Source: Prorocentrum cordatum (lineage: Eukaryota; Sar; Dinophyceae; Prorocentrales; Prorocentraceae). From it: a DNA stretch of 64,000 bases. A program made the translations under genes and the position numbers. Location: positions 553,116 to 617,115 of the forward strand of contig CAUYUJ010019860.1 of assembly GCA_963575745.1 (NCBI GenBank). The letters are read 5' to 3'. Of the stretch, positions 52,501 through 57,934 are shown in pieces. Position 1 is the first letter of the stretch; every line of letters starts with the position of its first letter. The notes under the pieces were generated by a model. It saw nothing but the letters and a program-made list of their open reading frames with translations, was not told the origin of the DNA and did not search any database.

Positions 52501-52843
52501 CGCCCGTGGGCTCGTTGTTCCCTCCGTATGCCGGCGTAGCTGGGCTGCCCGTGGGCTCGCCCTCGCCTGCGCGCCCGATGCCCGCGGGTGTGGTCGTTGT
52601 AGTCGACCCTGACCGCGGCGGCGCGGGGACGCCCGGCGCCCCCGGGGGCTTGGCCTGCGGCCCTCGCCCCTTTTCCCCCTGCAGGCGCGGGCTTGGCGGG
52701 CGGTCCTCGCCCCTTGCCTTGCCCCCCACCGCCTGGCGGCAGCGCTGTCGGTCCGGGCAGGGCTGACGGCGTCGGCGCTGGGACCTCATTTCCCCCGCGC
52801 CCGAACGGCAGCCAGCCAAGTGCCCCTTGGACCGTGAAAGCAC
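43220..52843 (-). CDS. Main polyprotein: gag-like, zinc finger, methyltransferase-like, RT (partly other frame), RNase H
   Basis: A 3207-codon open frame. In order it has a Pro/Gly-rich start and a hydrophobic segment (TAVLCFALGIFTFVLGALAF) near 220-250. A Cys/His region follows (RKCSLPTCLRMAKGSCGGAP), then a gag-like helical part, and a Cys-His cluster ICWGATTHMGCSRKACDCPN near 48,400. The methyltransferase-like domain at 46,870-46,080 includes QEVYAGSGNWSAALRAEG (motif I), WGTPCGSYTDLG (motif IV with Pro-Cys) and LIESSCPSGRYPKIW. RT palm: VVYLAMVFGWTGAPGNYM and EWLMDDPVVVE (catalytic DD at about 44,930). RNase H: KLRWLGGDATLDRIGALDWS, YVTDNSNVSRWLRRRR and YLRTYHNELADFVTRA. Between about 45,690 and 45,090 this frame is nonsense and the RT fingers lie in another frame. 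The end after about 43,360 is also shifted. Confidence 0.8.
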   Translation of the reverse strand: MLSRSKGHLAGCRSGAGEMRSQRRRRQPCPDRQRCRQAVGGKARGEDRPPSPRLQGEKGRGPQAKPPGAPGVPAPPRSGSTTTTTPAGIGRAGEGEPTGSPATPAYGGNNEPTGAPGQPSAPGNRTGDGEPDPPRGLDGYWGWSGWVPHLPHWWAGRNVPPPPPPPPTPPPEAGPGPGWGFAAWVFEFVGYGAWVSSPDHAGAIRTSGGWIGSAIDRLGVKMLGYWWETAVLCFALGIFTFVLGALAFIVNTAAQPMLWAAGGLRWAWYQITRCCQRRGGDRPGAHLPPPPPTPLLVRWRGPGLGGVVETEFYTKGVRGRGTNRAYNHVLLHKHGQVARISCNFADRYRLDRHGLNIKIGQVLGCTSRKWRLNLEETGNVHLCRAVECASCPVAHPMHVDQYAAIDHTQIVDLAEHGKATACRAVGVGLRKVFGVAKRLLCSPWSVLGWLCRGRPEPRYITDATGYRRLDIDSESEVEAEERPCQAAQVGVQLAGGARPLQPEGCGDRGMQEATVLLQEDAEVSDVPRPGHCLNAQVHLCAHHAQKYRSTLIGRKCSLPTCLRMAKGSCGGAPMCGEHLRRDEGHTVRVEATVQPGILGGLRRRMRVRAPSPARARDWTAHAADGVGLAPGPVYPPPAAPPPPAVAPSVDVEPSGVQALASGPQPRRTRSAEARASGRSRSADRGAPGDRIAHHGWLQEPLLVKVCPILPGDPRGVEEAYGAPPASPWYILLGECEGLDVRGTGGDARLIIGTSLEGVRVEVPASEVARHPPPLEDGRYPIDWINRLLYEVPQGAREVGLRVIAHHIPQDLLAMLRQEQWGGVDVESASGWRRRYLTSTERQQLQHDPVRTLGHHRRGGAQGAQPAPGMEGLPRPAPVAAPSRLAAAAAGVSEDAEEPDPLEIFMDSLRAEDLKGRGGQAAALSALGMTADLLGVPLDQAERQLRRRVAQVAAAGPLGSDLERALADLEDAQLEARARERAAAADKVPLQGSLSREGSRSRSARGRDPSPRQGPRRELFGAMPPVQPTGPRRGLLGDRDLLARDGRGGAARGANPLLDGASVLGHLTGQTPHGGGLGGERAGGPDDAGAAGALGGLTAEAEAQIIERLDRQNRLTERHVLAAERQARATEGDKKARGTRAGIGRDEELDLYIARGCNTFVVEACEGITGKDLFDSLKRMCAHSKSTLKTIGFPRLVTNRVAHGYAALAFGTGPHDLAVDDCVPARDEDFDGYRLPVDDKLEPRQRPATHMATWFKRARCEIQMFESIVGVAHGAERRRSLGFLEAAFERDPSEFPDQWVKDLWEELRSTWVEELRELRRRLCRELDTESPRREDIKYILLMPENGYDLPRTFDLGDPNAYYQQVVVPRRKAALTRHLNGQLNAHLTKRPPKAGGGEEMGEPRSTAQGDDRPRAGAGPQPKAGPKAGTGAPAGTAPKRAYPAGKELTRPERTRSVAHAPRNKDNVPICWGATTHMGCSRKACDCPNSHDPIKSTRGLDYSVVMQLTRHGGLLGTPRIDHKQVDGMIAQLRSQAKAAEAEKVGEDTSPPASPDSQKEKGRGRGSGSRAAGDSGPGQAPDDYTALQLTAMESDLREAVKGPDFGWLEDHDRPRAAATWDAQPAGDGPELRLKLMQELESEGIFAPLKGASEYLQSHVRGRVLGARLRGERLTVERALEEAVDRGHRGLSSEAADLHEALSCAAGYVTEGGAEVGPVAWDADGLIGRGSYTFWDGDTRIQWDFLDYRDRLSPTEEMGQAMGLEVGDAEERQCLLLHVAAGVLLLRAGEGAGEPSPDAVQQLAATYRHALWEEAHEALRALGDSPPWITALEADVRSYVHDAVHPHHDKDYRCLAACPVTDLDAVTLQVHRVNGSGRLCVDHLMGTGVGAEDQVIPLLIWRGHMRVLRPRSHTEAAALGQRWGHAGRLSREIVSVGWREMLDEGPDVEPTVPGKSAPCTHCKAAEGRAGRAVGRAPASFGEHPADVQARLLEANAMPIRHDPAFAYGLIAQEVYAGSGNWSAALRAEGIRVLEPIEYYDDPLRESGPRPDHDTLDPAVRARLLEAARTPMGPDVANVWCWGTPCGSYTDLGLMTQLGGTPQGTRTWEHPEGDGSKEFELVGNSHTQFTCDTCRILHDAGKEFLIESSCPSGRYPKIWDQAPMHELRRATGAMIVPIHMCAWGKAPSDAPESRYRKGSWWLVSPRLYLHALLLARRCPRDHHHVELKDHVPGSGIKRTKEAQVWAPRLCAAWAKVLKGAYHRWSVSQLRRQLAPIWEDGPGASPKIARAEAPGRLQGVDFTGIERLQASGDGSKCGRLSPAMHRALAGLPKPPLGETQGEVSAGKPRPPCEDPARDIAEDLDGCSPAELATVYLTFCTEHPEYDPEAMRALVGLGDRRAPRAPGQPPSGCPGGQGATVFKPRALRVRPGAGGRGGIRAAGRAAEARASPAVPQRASPHRRGLPEGMGGCDLGDRLGGFPGGRGFFDGAGGSPPGEGPKAATGQNPIVRRAYDPRDALGQRRHTQARPPACRPATPSAGGEDGGMASRAPSRSAPPLRQAGRLAGLQVAGHRPGGRRGLWHFITGGPRWHRGGRQVVYLAMVFGWTGAPGNYMMLALAARELHESYRPGGPHWHDTTHFHSEWLMDDPVVVEPDIGVRPWMACDALDASIREVFGSEAVNVSKRDAEGEPSTTQIIWGLSMDFERERVGLPEPKAMKMRFLLAEPELSFGCRMVRLRTARELSGLGQFCACAAPALSLELPAVHRMLSGDPGQAYVHPPGDPEMVEAAWDDWHQTLDWLRVCFEMPVEGNFETSFEGLLGLREALALPGALGKLRWLGGDATLDRIGALDWSSREYIVAEAAPYLETLRSAPGVTWQGEGEIIAVVELLCLIALAAEKGPDWFQLLLPYVTDNSNVSRWLRRRRARNAVARHLLRVLAMLELRYKFRVLDGLYLRTYHNELADFVTRATVEEVRQRMTEAGWTELSPAAPWGELVEEAAQRELRMPGDDGPWRAAALQVKGAREALPRYAPLQVEGARLLEVGTAWPPFGEAWESLGGSALLAPWDVGDRWDPDDGDHPKDPTGAPRIRWLCASLSEDPGGREATGLERLLITTRPLAVLLDAPVNYAARRLGYVALSPETRLLCTHFGDVTARARAVQVWGCGERVRAPSLIPPLGQPCSGKRQGGHRWMSSAWTSTTAPCSWTLGSRRRGIA
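45067..45618 (-). CDS. RT fingers and motif A in an alternative frame
   Basis: 184 codons with RT content missing from the main frame: SREHFEYVRELAEEGA, RTLSSEGRMIHAMLSANAAT, HPPAVQPRHRQVARTAVWHR and LLCAKRDVSRAFKWLDIAPA, the last being motif A with its catalytic Asp. It rejoins the main frame (YLAMVFGW) near 45,080-45,110. Upstream, the shift falls near 45,660-45,690, next to a run of C. Two compensating indels, or programmed shifts, are implied. Confidence 0.75.
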   Translation of the reverse strand: MRRCLSREHFEYVRELAEEGASARRGAPRRRERAQPYPSVRAHIDEAYQKVWADVTWGIVLVASQAAEGFLTELVEAPLGRVPKQLPDRTLSSEGRMIHAMLSANAATHKRDHPPAVQPRHRQVARTAVWHRARHPGARLLCAKRDVSRAFKWLDIAPADVGDFGTSLPGAHAGIEGDVRSFT

Positions 52844-52892
52844 CGCCCGTAACCAAGATCATCAGGTGCGCTCCCAGGAAGCCCACAGCCAT
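52449..52892 (-). CDS. N-terminal start of the recombinase-element polyprotein
   Basis: The first ATG downstream of terminal repeat B (52,892) opens MAVGFLGAHLMILVTGGAFT then VQGALGWLPFGRGGNEVP, a hydrophobic signal-like start followed by a Pro/Gly-rich stretch. Around 52,640-52,600 the plausible sequence passes to the main frame (SGSTTTTTPAGIGRAGEGEP). A 1-nt frameshift there would join the two. Confidence in the exact start is limited. Confidence 0.45.
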   Translation of the reverse strand: MAVGFLGAHLMILVTGGAFTVQGALGWLPFGRGGNEVPAPTPSALPGPTALPPGGGGQGKGRGPPAKPAPAGGKGARAAGQAPGGAGRPRAAAVRVDYNDHTRGHRARRRGRAHGQPSYAGIRREQRAHGRAWAAVRPGKPDGRWRA

Positions 52893-52965
52893 GGCACCAC
52901 AGACGCGCTACCTAGTCCGCGGACTAGCACGGCTGTGGTTGCGGCCGCCCCGCGGCCCCCCGGAA

Positions 52966-53070
52966 CACCCGCGCGTCGGCTAGAGCCGAACGCTACGGAC
53001 CCAAAATGGCTACCTGAGCCCACACCCCCTCCCACTTAACCTGCAGTCTACAACCAAACAGACTATGCAA
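52966..53070 (-). repeat. Split direct repeat B, terminal copy (5' end of the element)
   Basis: 105 bp partner of 37,850-37,954; the spliced-leader-like 13-mer is at 53,001-53,013. The element ends GACTATGCAA and the flank resumes with TGGTCTC. Confidence 0.95.
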
Positions 53071-53430
53071 TGGTCTCAGTCGGCGGCATATCATCGTTCC
53101 AGACGTTGTTAGCAGGTTGCCCTGCGTTGGCCTCTGCATCGAAGGTCTCGATTCGGTGACCGTGACTGACAATGCCATCAGTATTGCCCGGGGTCCTCTC
53201 AGCTATATGAGCATATGACCTCGCGCGTTCGAGGAGAGCATCAAATTGTGCTTGGCCCCTCGGCGCACGGCGGTTCAGAGGCTGCAGGAGTTGCCGTGCC
53301 CGCGACGCCCCCACTCCCAGAGCTCTGAATAGCATTGCTGTTAATATCTGAGAGAGCGTGATCCACCGCCGCATTACTGTGGAAAATTCTTTACGCTTCG
53401 CGTATCCCCACCAACCCATCTCACAACAGC
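53071..53430 (-). pseudogene. Copia A Gag fragment on the far side of the nested element
   Basis: Reads YAKRKEFSTVMRRWITLSQI, LTAMLFRALGVGASRARQLL, QPLNRRAPRGQAQFDALLER and DAEANAGQPANNVWNDDMPP, then stops inside the element. The LLQPLNRRxPRxQxxFDxLL block fits the Gag core of dinoflagellate copia elements. The hairpin motif at 53,112 gives AGQPA, as in the other part of Copia A. Confidence 0.5.
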
Positions 53431-53589
53431 AACTCTTGCGAAGCATGCCGAGAGTCGTGTTTTTCAAGCGTGTTTTCGCCTGCCCCCGCATATCTCCCCT
53501 GTTCCTCCTTCCCCCCGCCTCCTTGCACACCCTCCTTGTGGTGGGGGCGGGAGAGGGACGAGGCGGGGGAGGAGGGAGAGAAAGCGCTC

Positions 53590-54175
53590 CTCGTGGTTTG
53601 AGTCGTTCGGGCTTTTCGTCCTGGTGTGAGTCGTTCGGGCCCTTCTTCCTGGTGTGAGTCGTTCGGGCTCTTCGTGGTGTGAGTCGTTCGGGCTCTTCGT
53701 CCTGGTGTGAGTCGTTCGGGCTCCTCGTGGTGTGAGTTGTTCGGGCGCCTCGTCCTGCTGCGAGTCGTTCGGGCCCCTCCTCCTGGTGTGCGTCGTTCGG
53801 GCTCCTCGTGGTGTGAGTCGTTCGGGCCCCTCGTCCTGGTGTGAGTCGTTGGGGCTCCTCATGGGGCCTCTTGGGGGCCTCTTGGCGCCTCTTGGGGCCT
53901 CTTGGGGGCCTCTTGGGGTCCTCTTGGGGCCTCTTGGGGGGCCTCTTGGGGGGCCTCTTGGGGGCCTCTTGGAGCCTCGTGGGGCCTCTTGGGGCCTCTT
54001 GGGGGCCTCTTGGTGGCCTCTTGGGGGCCTCTTGGGGCCTCGTGGGGCCTCTTGGGCCCCTCTTGGGGGCCTCTTGGGGCCGCTTGGAGGCCTCTGGGGG
54101 GCCTCTTGGAGGCCTCTTGGGAGCCTCCTGGGGGCCTCTTGGGGCCATCTTGGGGCCTCTTGCGACCTCCTCAAA
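53590..54175. repeat. Tandem repeats: GTGTGAGTCGTTCGGGC array and GGGGCCTCTTGG array
   Basis: About ten imperfect units built on GTGTGAGTCGTTCGGGCxCCTCGT at 53,597-53,853, followed by some 20 units of GGGGGCCTCTTGG to about 54,170. Open frames across it (poly Gly-Leu or Arg-Pro) are artefacts. Confidence 0.9.
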
Positions 54176-54179
54176 AGCG

Positions 54180-54560
54180 CAAATGAGAGCTGCACCCCTG
54201 AGAATGACAAAATGAGCCCAAAACCTTCGTACAATCAATGATTTTGCTATGAAGGACGAGGAGCGCGACCCCGTGAGAAGGCCAACACGGGGCCAAAACC
54301 ATAGTAAAATCAATGCTTTTCGGGGTCGACGAAGAGGGGGGCACTGCAAGAGGGCACCCCCGTCGGGGGCAGAATCCTCGCGAGGGTCGTCGTTTTTTAG
54401 CCCTCCCAGGAGTCGAAAAAAGACTCCCCTGACCACCCGCGGGACTCCCTCTCCAGGCCCAGGGGGAGGGGGTAGGGGGAGGGGCACCCCCCCCCCCGAA
54501 GGGGAAGAAGGGGGGTTGAGGACAGAGGGGGCTCGCGAAAACACTCACGCCCTAAAGGGC
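54180..54560. other. Unique-looking GC-rich spacer within the repeat block
   Basis: No gene recognised. Contains two CCAAAACC...AATCAATG-like segments (about 54,220 and 54,290) and ends in G-rich and C-rich runs. Confidence 0.4.
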
Positions 54561-55830
54561 TGGTGGATTGCCAGCCTTTTCCTCCGGAACCCGGTGGTCG
54601 CCCCCCCCCCCCCCCCCCCCCCTCCGAAAATACCCCCCTGCTGGGACGCCCTTCCCCCGCCCCACACCCTTCCCCGGCCCCCCCCCTCTCCCTTCCCTAA
54701 CCCCTCCCCCCCCTCCCTTGAAAAACCGGGGGGAGGGGAGGGGGAGGGGGGGGGGGAAAGGGGGGGGGAAGGGGGGGGTCACCACCAGATCGAGCCCCCC
54801 CACACCCCCCCCCTCCGGACCCGGAAAAAACCTATGGGGGTCACTACCGGTTCGAACCCCCCCCCCCCCCTCCCCCCTCGAAAACCGGAGGGGCGCCACT
54901 GCCGGTTCGACCCCCCCCCCCCCTCCCCTCCCCACACGCGCCCGCCAGCAAACGACTCCCGGTCCCTACCACCGTCCGCATCACATCCCCACTGTTGTTC
55001 CCAGCACCACTGTCCTCACCACCACTGTCCCCACTGGTTCCACCACCGTCCCTACTGTCCCCACCAATGCCCCCACCACTGTCGCACTGTCCCCACTGCC
55101 CCCACCACTGTTCCCACCACGGTTCCACTCTCCCCACTGTCTCCAGGGCCCCAACCACTGCCCGACTATCCCCACTGTCCCCACTGCCCCACTGACTCTT
55201 CCGCTGCCCCACTGAGCTGTCCCACTGTTCCCACCACTGCCCCCACTGTCCCCGCCGCTGCCCCCACTGCGCCTGTTTCATTGTCCCGCCGCCGTCCTCG
55301 CCACCGCCTTCGCCACTGCCCCCACCACCATTGTACCCTCCACTGTCCCACTGTTTCCACCTCATTCCCACTGTCGCACACCACTGCCCCCACTTCCACC
55401 GCCTCCACCACTGTCCACTGCCACCCCTGTTCCCACCATTGTCCCCGCCACTGCCCCCGCCACTACCGTCCCCACCACTGTCCCATGTGAGTACTGTCCC
55501 ACTGTCCCTCCGCCGCTGTCCCGCTGTCCCTCCACCGCTGCCCCCGCCAACACCGCCCCCGCCACTGTCCGCGCCCCCGCACTCGGTTTTCGAAGGGGGG
55601 GGGTCGAACCGGCAGTGGCCCCACCCGGTGTTCGAGGGGGGGGGCTTCGAACCGGCAGCGACCCGCCCCCCCCCCCTCCCCTCCCTCTCCCCTTTTTCAT
55701 GATGAGCTGGGGGGAGGGGGGGGGGGGTTCGAACCGGTAGCGACCCCCCCCCCCCCCGGTTTTCGGGTGGGGGGGGGGGGGGGTCGAACAGGCAGTGGCC
55801 CCCCCCCCCGGTTTTCGCCAGCAGCGGTAG
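54560..55830. repeat. C-rich inverted modules flanking a CCCACTGTC tandem array
   Basis: Left part (54,600-54,935): long C runs with GGTTCGAACCCCC and CGAAAACCGG blocks. Centre (54,965-55,560): imperfect CCCCACTGTCCCCACCACTG units. Right part (55,580-55,820): the left blocks in reverse complement (GGTTTTCG, GGGGTCGAACCGGCAGTGG). Confidence 0.85.
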
Positions 55831-55840
55831 AACACGCTCT

Positions 55841-56300
55841 TTATAATATCTGGAACTCGGGGATGTTGAAGCCGGCGGTTTCAGCTTCGTAACGGGCTAT
55901 CTCGAACCGCGCTAGCGCCTGATCGATTCGTTCTCCCGCATGGACACGAAAGTCAATGAGAGCCGTGTCAGACTTAAGTTGGCGTTCCTCTCCCAGGTTC
56001 TCGAACTTCGTACTTAAGAGGAACATGATGTAGGTGGCGCCGTCGGTGCGGCGGCCGCCTATATTGACACCAAACTTGACGACTGCTGGGGGGCTCTCAT
56101 GGCCATGGTCCGCGCGAGCCCTCCAAGGCCACGCTGAAGTGCGGCGGCCTGTTGGAGGGGTGTCATGTTGCCTGTGGCCACGTTGACCCAGGCGTGAACC
56201 TCGCGGACAAACTCGCGAAATGGTACCTGACCGGCCGGGTCCCAGCGGGGGCCAGTCGCTCTAGCGTCGCCACCGCCCCGCATGTGTCCCACCGCACATC
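55841..56300 (-). pseudogene. Copia A Gag N-terminal core
   Basis: Two frames: 56,250-56,060 reads VPFREFVREVHAWVNVATGN then QQAAALQRGLGGLARTMAMR, and 56,026-55,841 reads MFLLSTKFENLGEERQLKSD then IDFRVHAGERIDQALARFEI. This matches the copia Gag helical core (E-x-x-x-W...Q...A-A-x-x-x-x-L-x-G-x-A-R, then F-x-x-L-x-E-E...L...F-x-x-x-x-x-E-x-I-D-x-x-L-x-R-F). It is the most upstream part of Copia A that I can recognise. Confidence 0.6.
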
Positions 56301-56589
56301 CAAGAGCGACCCATATGAGCCCACACATAGCAATCCCAACCCAATGGCCTCGTAGGTCGTAGTCGGATATAGTCGGTGGAGACTCGTGCTTCGTCGTCGT
56401 AAGTCCGCGCGGGGTCGGAGGCGGCAGAATATCGCATCGCACGTGTCCATGCATTGTCTTCGAAGAAATTTCCACTCGGCGTAGGCGGGTGGACTTCAGG
56501 AGTGCAGTGGCGCAGGGGTGTAGAATATGAATGAGAGACCTCCGATGGAACAGAGGTGCCACTGCAAGTTTCCTTGCGGTACTGCGTTT

Positions 56590-56638
56590 ATATATACACA
56601 TATATATATATATGTATATATATATATATGTATATACG
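56590..56638. repeat. TA-rich microsatellite
   Basis: Alternating TA with a few G/C interruptions, immediately 5' of the LINE. Confidence 0.9.
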
Positions 56639-56773
56639 CTAGAACGGCTGGTGTGGCTCAAGGCTGCCACGCTGGTGTGGCCCTTGAGTTGATTGTAAGT
56701 CTACACCTCAGCCCAGCTGCACCAGTGTGTGGCTTCGTTTTCTCGTACCTGCCAGGTCAGCTGACCTGCGCTC

Positions 56774-57934
56774 ATGCCGGCATGGAGCGCGCCCAACCGC
56801 GCGGGCGGTGGCGGCTATGGTGGCAGTGGCTCGGGTTCGGCGTCCTCGGGGAACTCGCGCGAGTGGAAGATGGACCCGTCCGGCCGCTGGCACTACATCG
56901 GGCCCGGCAATGCGCAGGGCAATCGGGGACACGACGCCTCCGTGCAGCAGCAATCGCGTACCTGGCAGTGCTCGCGCTGCCACTCCACCAACCACTCGCC
57001 GAAGGCCTGCTCCGTGTGCGGCCTCCGGCGCAGCTATGCTGCTGTCGCTGCTTCGGCCGATCCGGCGGCGTCCGCGCCTCCGCCGAAGCCGTCTACCCGC
57101 GCCCAGCTCGACCAGATCGCCCAGTCGCTCCAGTCGACGCTGGCCGATGTCCAGGCGCGTGTCGCGGCTCCCCGGGCGGGCGCGCCTGCTGCCCCCCCGG
57201 ATGCCGCGGCCCCGGCTTCCGCCCCGACGCGGCCCGAGCTTGTCAAGAGGCTCAAGCGCTACGAGGCCGCCCTCGAGATCTACAAGGACGACACGGCCGA
57301 CCCAGAGCACGCGCGACTCACGCAGCAGATCTCCGATGTGAAGGCCGAGATCTCTGCCCTCAAGCCGCTTGGTGCGAAGCTGGATGGTGCCCGCCAGGCC
57401 CTCCAGCGTGCGTCGGCGCGGCGCGAGGAGGCCGACAAGGCCTTGGCTGCTGCCGCGCTCCTCCGCGATACCGCCGAGGCGGAGGAGGCTTCGGCGAAGG
57501 AGGCGGTTGCTGCCCTGGAGTCCCAGGTCTCGCCCCTCGACAACACGGATCTCATGACGTCGATTCAGGCGCAGCTGCATCAGCTGATCGGCACGCTCAA
57601 GTCCGACCCCGGCGTCCATGCCACGCACATCGCGAATGCGGAGAAGCACGTCCACGACCTCTTTGCCGGCTTCCAGTCGGTTTTTCCGCATGCGAAGGAC
57701 TACCACGCCCACCAGGAGAAGGTTGCGGGCCTTGCGGAGGGCCGCCCGCCCTACCGCCACGTTGGGAAGCATCCGCTCCCGACGTCGCTGCCCGAGCCCT
57801 CTGTCCCCTCGCACCGGGTCCGGCAGAATGGCAAACAGCCTCCCAAGGAGGTCCCGGACGATGTCTTCCGGCGTCCTCGCACTCGCCAGGCGCCTCGCCG
57901 CTCCCGGCGCCGCGGCCAGAGCGCGGACCTATGA
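56774..57934 (+). CDS. LINE ORF1: RanBP2-type zinc finger and coiled-coil protein
   Basis: 386 residues, intact. After a Gly/Ser-rich start, residues near 64-85 form TWQCSRCHSTNHSPKACSVC, the W-x-C-x2-C...N...C-x2-C pattern of RanBP2-type zinc fingers, which bind single-stranded RNA in several proteins. An Ala/Pro linker follows, then about 150 residues of heptad-like Ala/Glu/Lys/Leu (RLKRYEAALEIYKDDTADPE, LRDTAEAEEASAKEAVAALE), a likely coiled coil for self-association. The C-terminus is basic (RRPRTRQAPRRSRRRGQSAD). The TGA overlaps the ORF2 ATG (ATGA). ORF1 proteins usually coat LINE RNA; that role is inferred here. Confidence 0.8.
   Translation: MPAWSAPNRAGGGGYGGSGSGSASSGNSREWKMDPSGRWHYIGPGNAQGNRGHDASVQQQSRTWQCSRCHSTNHSPKACSVCGLRRSYAAVAASADPAASAPPPKPSTRAQLDQIAQSLQSTLADVQARVAAPRAGAPAAPPDAAAPASAPTRPELVKRLKRYEAALEIYKDDTADPEHARLTQQISDVKAEISALKPLGAKLDGARQALQRASARREEADKALAAAALLRDTAEAEEASAKEAVAALESQVSPLDNTDLMTSIQAQLHQLIGTLKSDPGVHATHIANAEKHVHDLFAGFQSVFPHAKDYHAHQEKVAGLAEGRPPYRHVGKHPLPTSLPEPSVPSHRVRQNGKQPPKEVPDDVFRRPRTRQAPRRSRRRGQSADL

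Larger units (their letters stand above)
37604..53070 (-). mobile_element. Tyrosine-recombinase retrotransposon (DIRS/Ngaro-like) with complete split direct repeats, nested in Copia A
   Basis: Length 15,467 bp. In the transcribed (minus) direction it is ordered repeat B (53,070-52,966), coding region, repeat A (38,164-37,955), repeat B (37,954-37,850), repeat A (37,813-37,604). This is the A1-ORFs-B1-A2-B2 split-direct-repeat layout known for tyrosine-recombinase retrotransposons. The coding region holds a gag-like part, a methyltransferase-like domain, RT, RNase H, a second methyltransferase-like stretch, a tyrosine recombinase and a tail with RRM and zinc finger. Frameshifts occur in RT and near the recombinase, so this copy is probably inactive. 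Confidence 0.85.
23565..56300 (-). mobile_element. Copia A: large decayed Ty1/copia retrotransposon, interrupted by later insertions
   Basis: Minus-strand modules appear in copia order from gag (56.3 kb) to RNase H (23.6 kb), in a less GC-rich background than its surroundings. Two blocks interrupt gag: C-rich tandem repeats (about 53.43-55.83 kb) and a 15.5-kb tyrosine-recombinase element (37,604-53,070). Gag-like sequence continues on both sides of each block, and copies of the same 14-nt hairpin motif occur on both sides of the 15.5-kb element. Frameshifts and stops between almost all modules show the copy is dead. No LTRs were identified. Confidence 0.7.

Noticed and set aside
53063-54544. 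493-codon Pro/Arg/Lys-rich frame
   Set aside because: Only the last 120 codons (Gag-like, 53,071-53,430) are protein-like; the rest is translated tandem repeat.
54552-55835. Gly- or Pro/Thr-rich frames in the C-rich block
   Set aside because: Low-complexity translation of CCCACTGTC repeats and homopolymer runs.
56527-57930. Upstream extension of LINE ORF2 through ORF1
   Set aside because: It overlaps ORF1 in another frame and has shadow-like composition; the ATGA overlap gives a natural ORF2 start.
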